From contig NW_024104428.1 in the NCBI RefSeq assembly GCF_003945595.2, positions 210,106 through 274,105 of the forward strand: a stretch of DNA of 64,000 nucleotides, given 5' to 3'. Positions 60,502 to 64,000 of the stretch are shown piece after piece. Origin of the DNA: Pipra filicauda. Lineage: Eukaryota > Chordata > Aves > Passeriformes > Pipridae. Under the pieces are notes generated by a model that saw only the letters and a program-made list of their open reading frames with translations, did not search any database and had not been told where the DNA came from. Made by a program: the position numbers and the translations under genes. The number at the start of each line of letters is the position of its first letter. Position 1 is the stretch's first letter.

Positions 60502-63500
60502 CTCAGGATCCATGGAACAAGCACAGCTCAGAGCAGCCCCCTCTCAAGTGGAGCCCCTGCTCCTGGCCCTCCTTGCACCACAGGACCAGGAGCTCCAGTG
60601 TTCCCAGACACACGGTCCTGGTTCAGCTTTGGTTTGGTTTTAAATTTAGACGCTCAACAAAATTGCAGTCTGTCCTGTCACTTCCATCTTGTACCAAGCT
60701 CCAATGAGCAAATTCTTACCTGTCAAAGTCACCTTAGTCCAATTAAATTATATAAAACATCAGCTCTCGTTGTTGTGAATTAGATTAGTAACTGACAGGA
60801 GCAAACACAGTCAGATTTGAGTCAGGAGACTGACTAATATAAATGGATGAAAACAGACACTTTTCTGAAAACTAGTCAAAGGGCTTGACAATTTTTGAGG
60901 AATGAGGTGTTCTTTCTTTTTGAAAAAAAATAATAAAAAACCCCACACCAAAGCTGTTTCATGGGATTTATATATTTCCATGACAGGCACCTATGAGACT
61001 AATTGAAGAACAGCCAGTGTCTCCATAAACAGGTGGGGCAGGAGGGATCTGGCCTAAAATCCCTCATCAGCTTGCTTTAGACTAGGGACAAATAACATGA
61101 AAACCTCAAGTTGCAGGCTGGAATGTGGGACTAGATGGAAGAGTCACTTTCTTTTGTCCTGTCTCAGTTAAAAAGAAAAAAGAAAAGAAAAGAAAAAGGC
61201 ATCAATAACTCAGGAAAACCCTCTTGGGTTGATATGGAACACCAAGCTGTGGCAGGTGACACCCTTGCTATTGGAGGTGAACCTGTCAGGCATTCAGGTG
61301 TTAGCACACTTAAATGGCTGGATGTTTTCTGGATTCCATGTATTTTAGTGTTACTTCCCACAACAGGGAAGAAATTTACCTGTGGCAGTAACGGAGAAAC
61401 CTGGAATGAGAGTTACTGACATCACACAAGGTGGAGGCAACATGACCTTCTCTGGACTAACCTCCTCCTGCACCTTCCCAGCTGTACACACTGCAAAAGC
61501 TGATTTGGGAATTCAGTCACATCAAGGATTTTTTTTCCACTGGAGCATAGAGAACTATGTCGGGTTCAGGATAAGCCACGTAGATTTAAGGAGGTAAAAG
61601 CCTGTCAGGAATTCAACACCAGAGCTGGGGATCCTACTCTGGGAAAAAGAAGAGAGTCCAATAAGATGTGGCCTTCAAGGAAGGTTTTGGTGAGTGACCT
61701 TTTGGGGAGACTGGAAGCCTGGCCAGCAGCAGCACACCTGCTGGTGCCATGTGCTGCTTCTCTAACACTTTTGGTCACTCAAGCTGCTTTTCCTCATGCT
61801 GCTGCCACAGAAGAGTCTGTGTGAGCACAGACTTTTTTTTTTTTTTAAAAAAAGACCACCAAAAATAACCCCCTCCCAAGTAAAAAAAAACAAAACAAAA
61901 TAAAAAAACATGGAAGAAGGGAAAATAAAGAAACCATAGAACAGAGAACCCTGCTCATCAAAGATGCTCCATCTATAATCCAACTGCTCTGTAAAATATC
62001 TTGACCTCCAAACAGAACGTGTCATGGATTAGCAGATGTCCTGTAAACTGTTTCCTTCCCCCTTCCAATCTAATTGTGTCTAGGCACAGACATCAAGCCT
62101 GCAGATTACACGTTGTAGGAACATTCTGAATGTCTTGACATGCTCCAGGAATAAAGGCAGCCCCAATTTACCTGCCAGACTCCTGTTGTATTTACACTCA
62201 GCCCCTCTCTCCATCATCATATCACAGAATGAAGGAAAGACAGATTCCAACGAGGGGAACTTATAAACACACTTTTCTCCTGAGTCAGCACAGTATATTT
62301 TACCTGAGGTTTAAATCTACAAATTTTACTCCACTGTTAGGTGTTTAAACCACACTCAGATTCAATTGTACGTGCTTGTGAACGTTCTTTATTTTCTCCT
62401 CCTGTCTCCTTCTCCCAAGAGATAACTGAATACAAGGTAAATGGCAACAGTATTATTTATGTCCCTCAGTGGCAGATATACAGACCAATCCTACCTTCTG
62501 CTATAAACAAGGAAAATTAGAAGGTCATCTGTTCTACATTGTAATAATGCACTGAGGCTTTTTGTCCTCACGGGAATTTGATGTTCCGAAATGGATTTAA
62601 AGCATGAGGTCTCGGTTCATTAAACCTATGACATTGTGTTCAAATGAAAAAGAAAAAAAGTCATTTATTTAATTATAACCCAGTCTCTCCCTGTTTGCTT
62701 GCTATTGCTGCACTGAAAGAGGAGTCAGAGGGGGTTTTTTCGCTCCTGGGCTGCATGGATTTCTCGAGTAAAATGATGTTACAAACCCTACTGGGCTGAC
62801 AGGGGGCTCCATTAAAATGATGCTAAGGATCTCATTTCAAATTATGCAGGGTGAGTTAATTAGTTGGGCTGGCAACTAGTTATAAGGAAACAAGCCACAG
62901 TCAGCTGCAGGAACACCTGCTTGGCAGCTGTGACCATACCTGCCTCAGGAGGTCAGTCCTACACCAAGTACCACTGGCATGGGAAAGCAAAAAAACAGGT
63001 TCATTTCTACTTTAGGGGAAAACTCAATCATCACACACACATACAACTTGAAAGGAACTTTCCTTAGGAAATTCACACAAAGCAAATTTCCGCTATGAAA
63101 TGAGGGTAAGAAGGGTTTGTTTGTTGCCTTTTTTGGTAAGAGGAGAAAATAAAAGAGGTGAAATGTTTATCAGCTGTCCCCATAAGTTTCCAGGGAAGCA
63201 GCTCTAGTCCTAACGTCAAACACCAACGGATTAGTTCTGCACTGCAGAGAAAGTTTGAAGTAGAGAAATAAGCCAAGTGCTGACTCAACCCATACTTCAA
63301 AGTACTGCACTCTCCCATCTGCAATCTTTTCCTCTATTTTCTATTGCAGGGCCTGTTTTGGCATACACTCTCAACTGTAATAACAAATAACGTCCTGAAA
63401 TAACCAACATTTGCACCACAGGCAACAACCTCACTCTGAAGCTTCATCTCTGGCTTCTTGCTTCATAGAATTGTAAAAAAAAAATCAACTTGTTGAAAGC

Positions 63501-64000
63501 TCTCCCCCTCTGAATCTACTGCACATTTTTTTCTGTTTATGTCACATGTTCAATATTTTGGCCCAATTTAGAGTAGCTTAAAGACCTCTTCATTCCAAAA
63601 TAGTAAATCCTCCTCATAGGACTTCTGGGGAAAGAGTGTGAACAGTTCTCTGGCTTCAATAGTTTAAGGGATTATTTTCTAGACAAGTGTTAAAGTATTT
63701 TGTGTGCATGTATATTAATGGAATGCTCACAGCTTTTACTACAAAAGCTCAAGGGCTTTTCAGAGTAATTCTTGCATGGTTACCAGGAACTGAAATGTAG
63801 ATAATGCAGAAAAAACACTTTTTTGTTAGAGACTTGAAGCTTTTAAATTCCAATTTTCTGTGCATTCAGTTTAAGCAACTTTTACCACAGGGAACCAAAT
63901 GTGTTTGGCTTGTTACTTCAGTACCAGAAGCTGCAGAACGGATAAGGAAGAGAGCCAGAGGGAAAAATCTGTTTGCTGACACGTATAAAACACTTATTTC

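Larger units (their letters stand above)
57990..64000. other. Non-coding flank to window end
   Basis: No gene supported. Holds an 18-bp palindrome with nearby duplication (60.2 kb), a G+C-rich hairpin (60.48 kb), purine-rich AAAAG runs (61.17 kb), and unique sequence at 62.64-62.86 kb with the look of conserved non-coding DNA. Confidence 0.5.

Noticed and set aside
1..64000. HTR1F, CHMP2B or another neighbouring gene
   Set aside because: No coding exon of a POU1F1 neighbour could be recognised; HTR1F's long single coding exon would be obvious.
1..64000. CRISPR arrays, tRNA/rRNA genes, phage or bacterial systems
   Set aside because: No spaced direct repeats, tRNA boxes or microbial gene structure seen; the sequence is vertebrate.

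Overview
This window is bird nuclear DNA. The left 5.5 kb holds the 5' part of POU1F1 (Pit-1, the pituitary POU-homeodomain transcription factor) on the minus strand. The other ~58 kb is the non-coding flank upstream of its promoter. The bird call rests on three things: POU1F1 carries the 38-codon exon that bird Pit-1 proteins have and mammalian ones lack (family knowledge from memory), the dominant repeats are CR1 LINE fragments in both orientations, and there are solo retroviral LTRs in a repeat-poor background.

POU1F1 reads right to left. A TATA box (5363-5370) lies between two matches to the Pit-1 site consensus, as in the autoregulated mammalian promoter. Exon 1 follows (start codon 5211-5209, donor at 5069), then exon 2 (2155-2220), the 38-codon exon (1123-1236, ending at a GC donor) and the start of the next coding exon (82 to 1). 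That last exon is cut by the window edge, so the POU-specific domain and homeodomain are outside. The four pieces join in frame into 134 codons. The upstream acceptor that makes the Pit-1 beta isoform in other vertebrates is present, but here it adds 85 nt, not a multiple of three. Beta-type transcripts would reach a TAG at the start of the partial exon.

Upstream (coordinates above ~5.5 kb) no protein-coding gene could be supported; every open frame is short and unrecognised. This flank holds: a candidate G-quadruplex near the promoter; a possible distal enhancer near 14.0-14.25 kb with a Pit-1-like site and an AGGTCA half-site; an old MIR-like SINE at 14.4 kb; a homeodomain-motif cluster at 19.4 kb; an isolated CpG island at 20.5-20.88 kb; two solo LTRs (21.0-21.6 kb plus strand, 25.2-25.8 kb minus strand), each inserted in a CR1 with a visible target-site duplication; CR1 fragments at 31.6, 41.4, 43.7-44.2, 51.5-52.4 and 57.6-58.0 kb; and several microsatellites.

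No CRISPR, operon, tRNA, rRNA or microbial system is present. The most informative points are the POU1F1 splice structure (broken beta reading frame, GC-AG intron), the conserved promoter layout, the orphan CpG island and the two LTR-in-CR1 nests.
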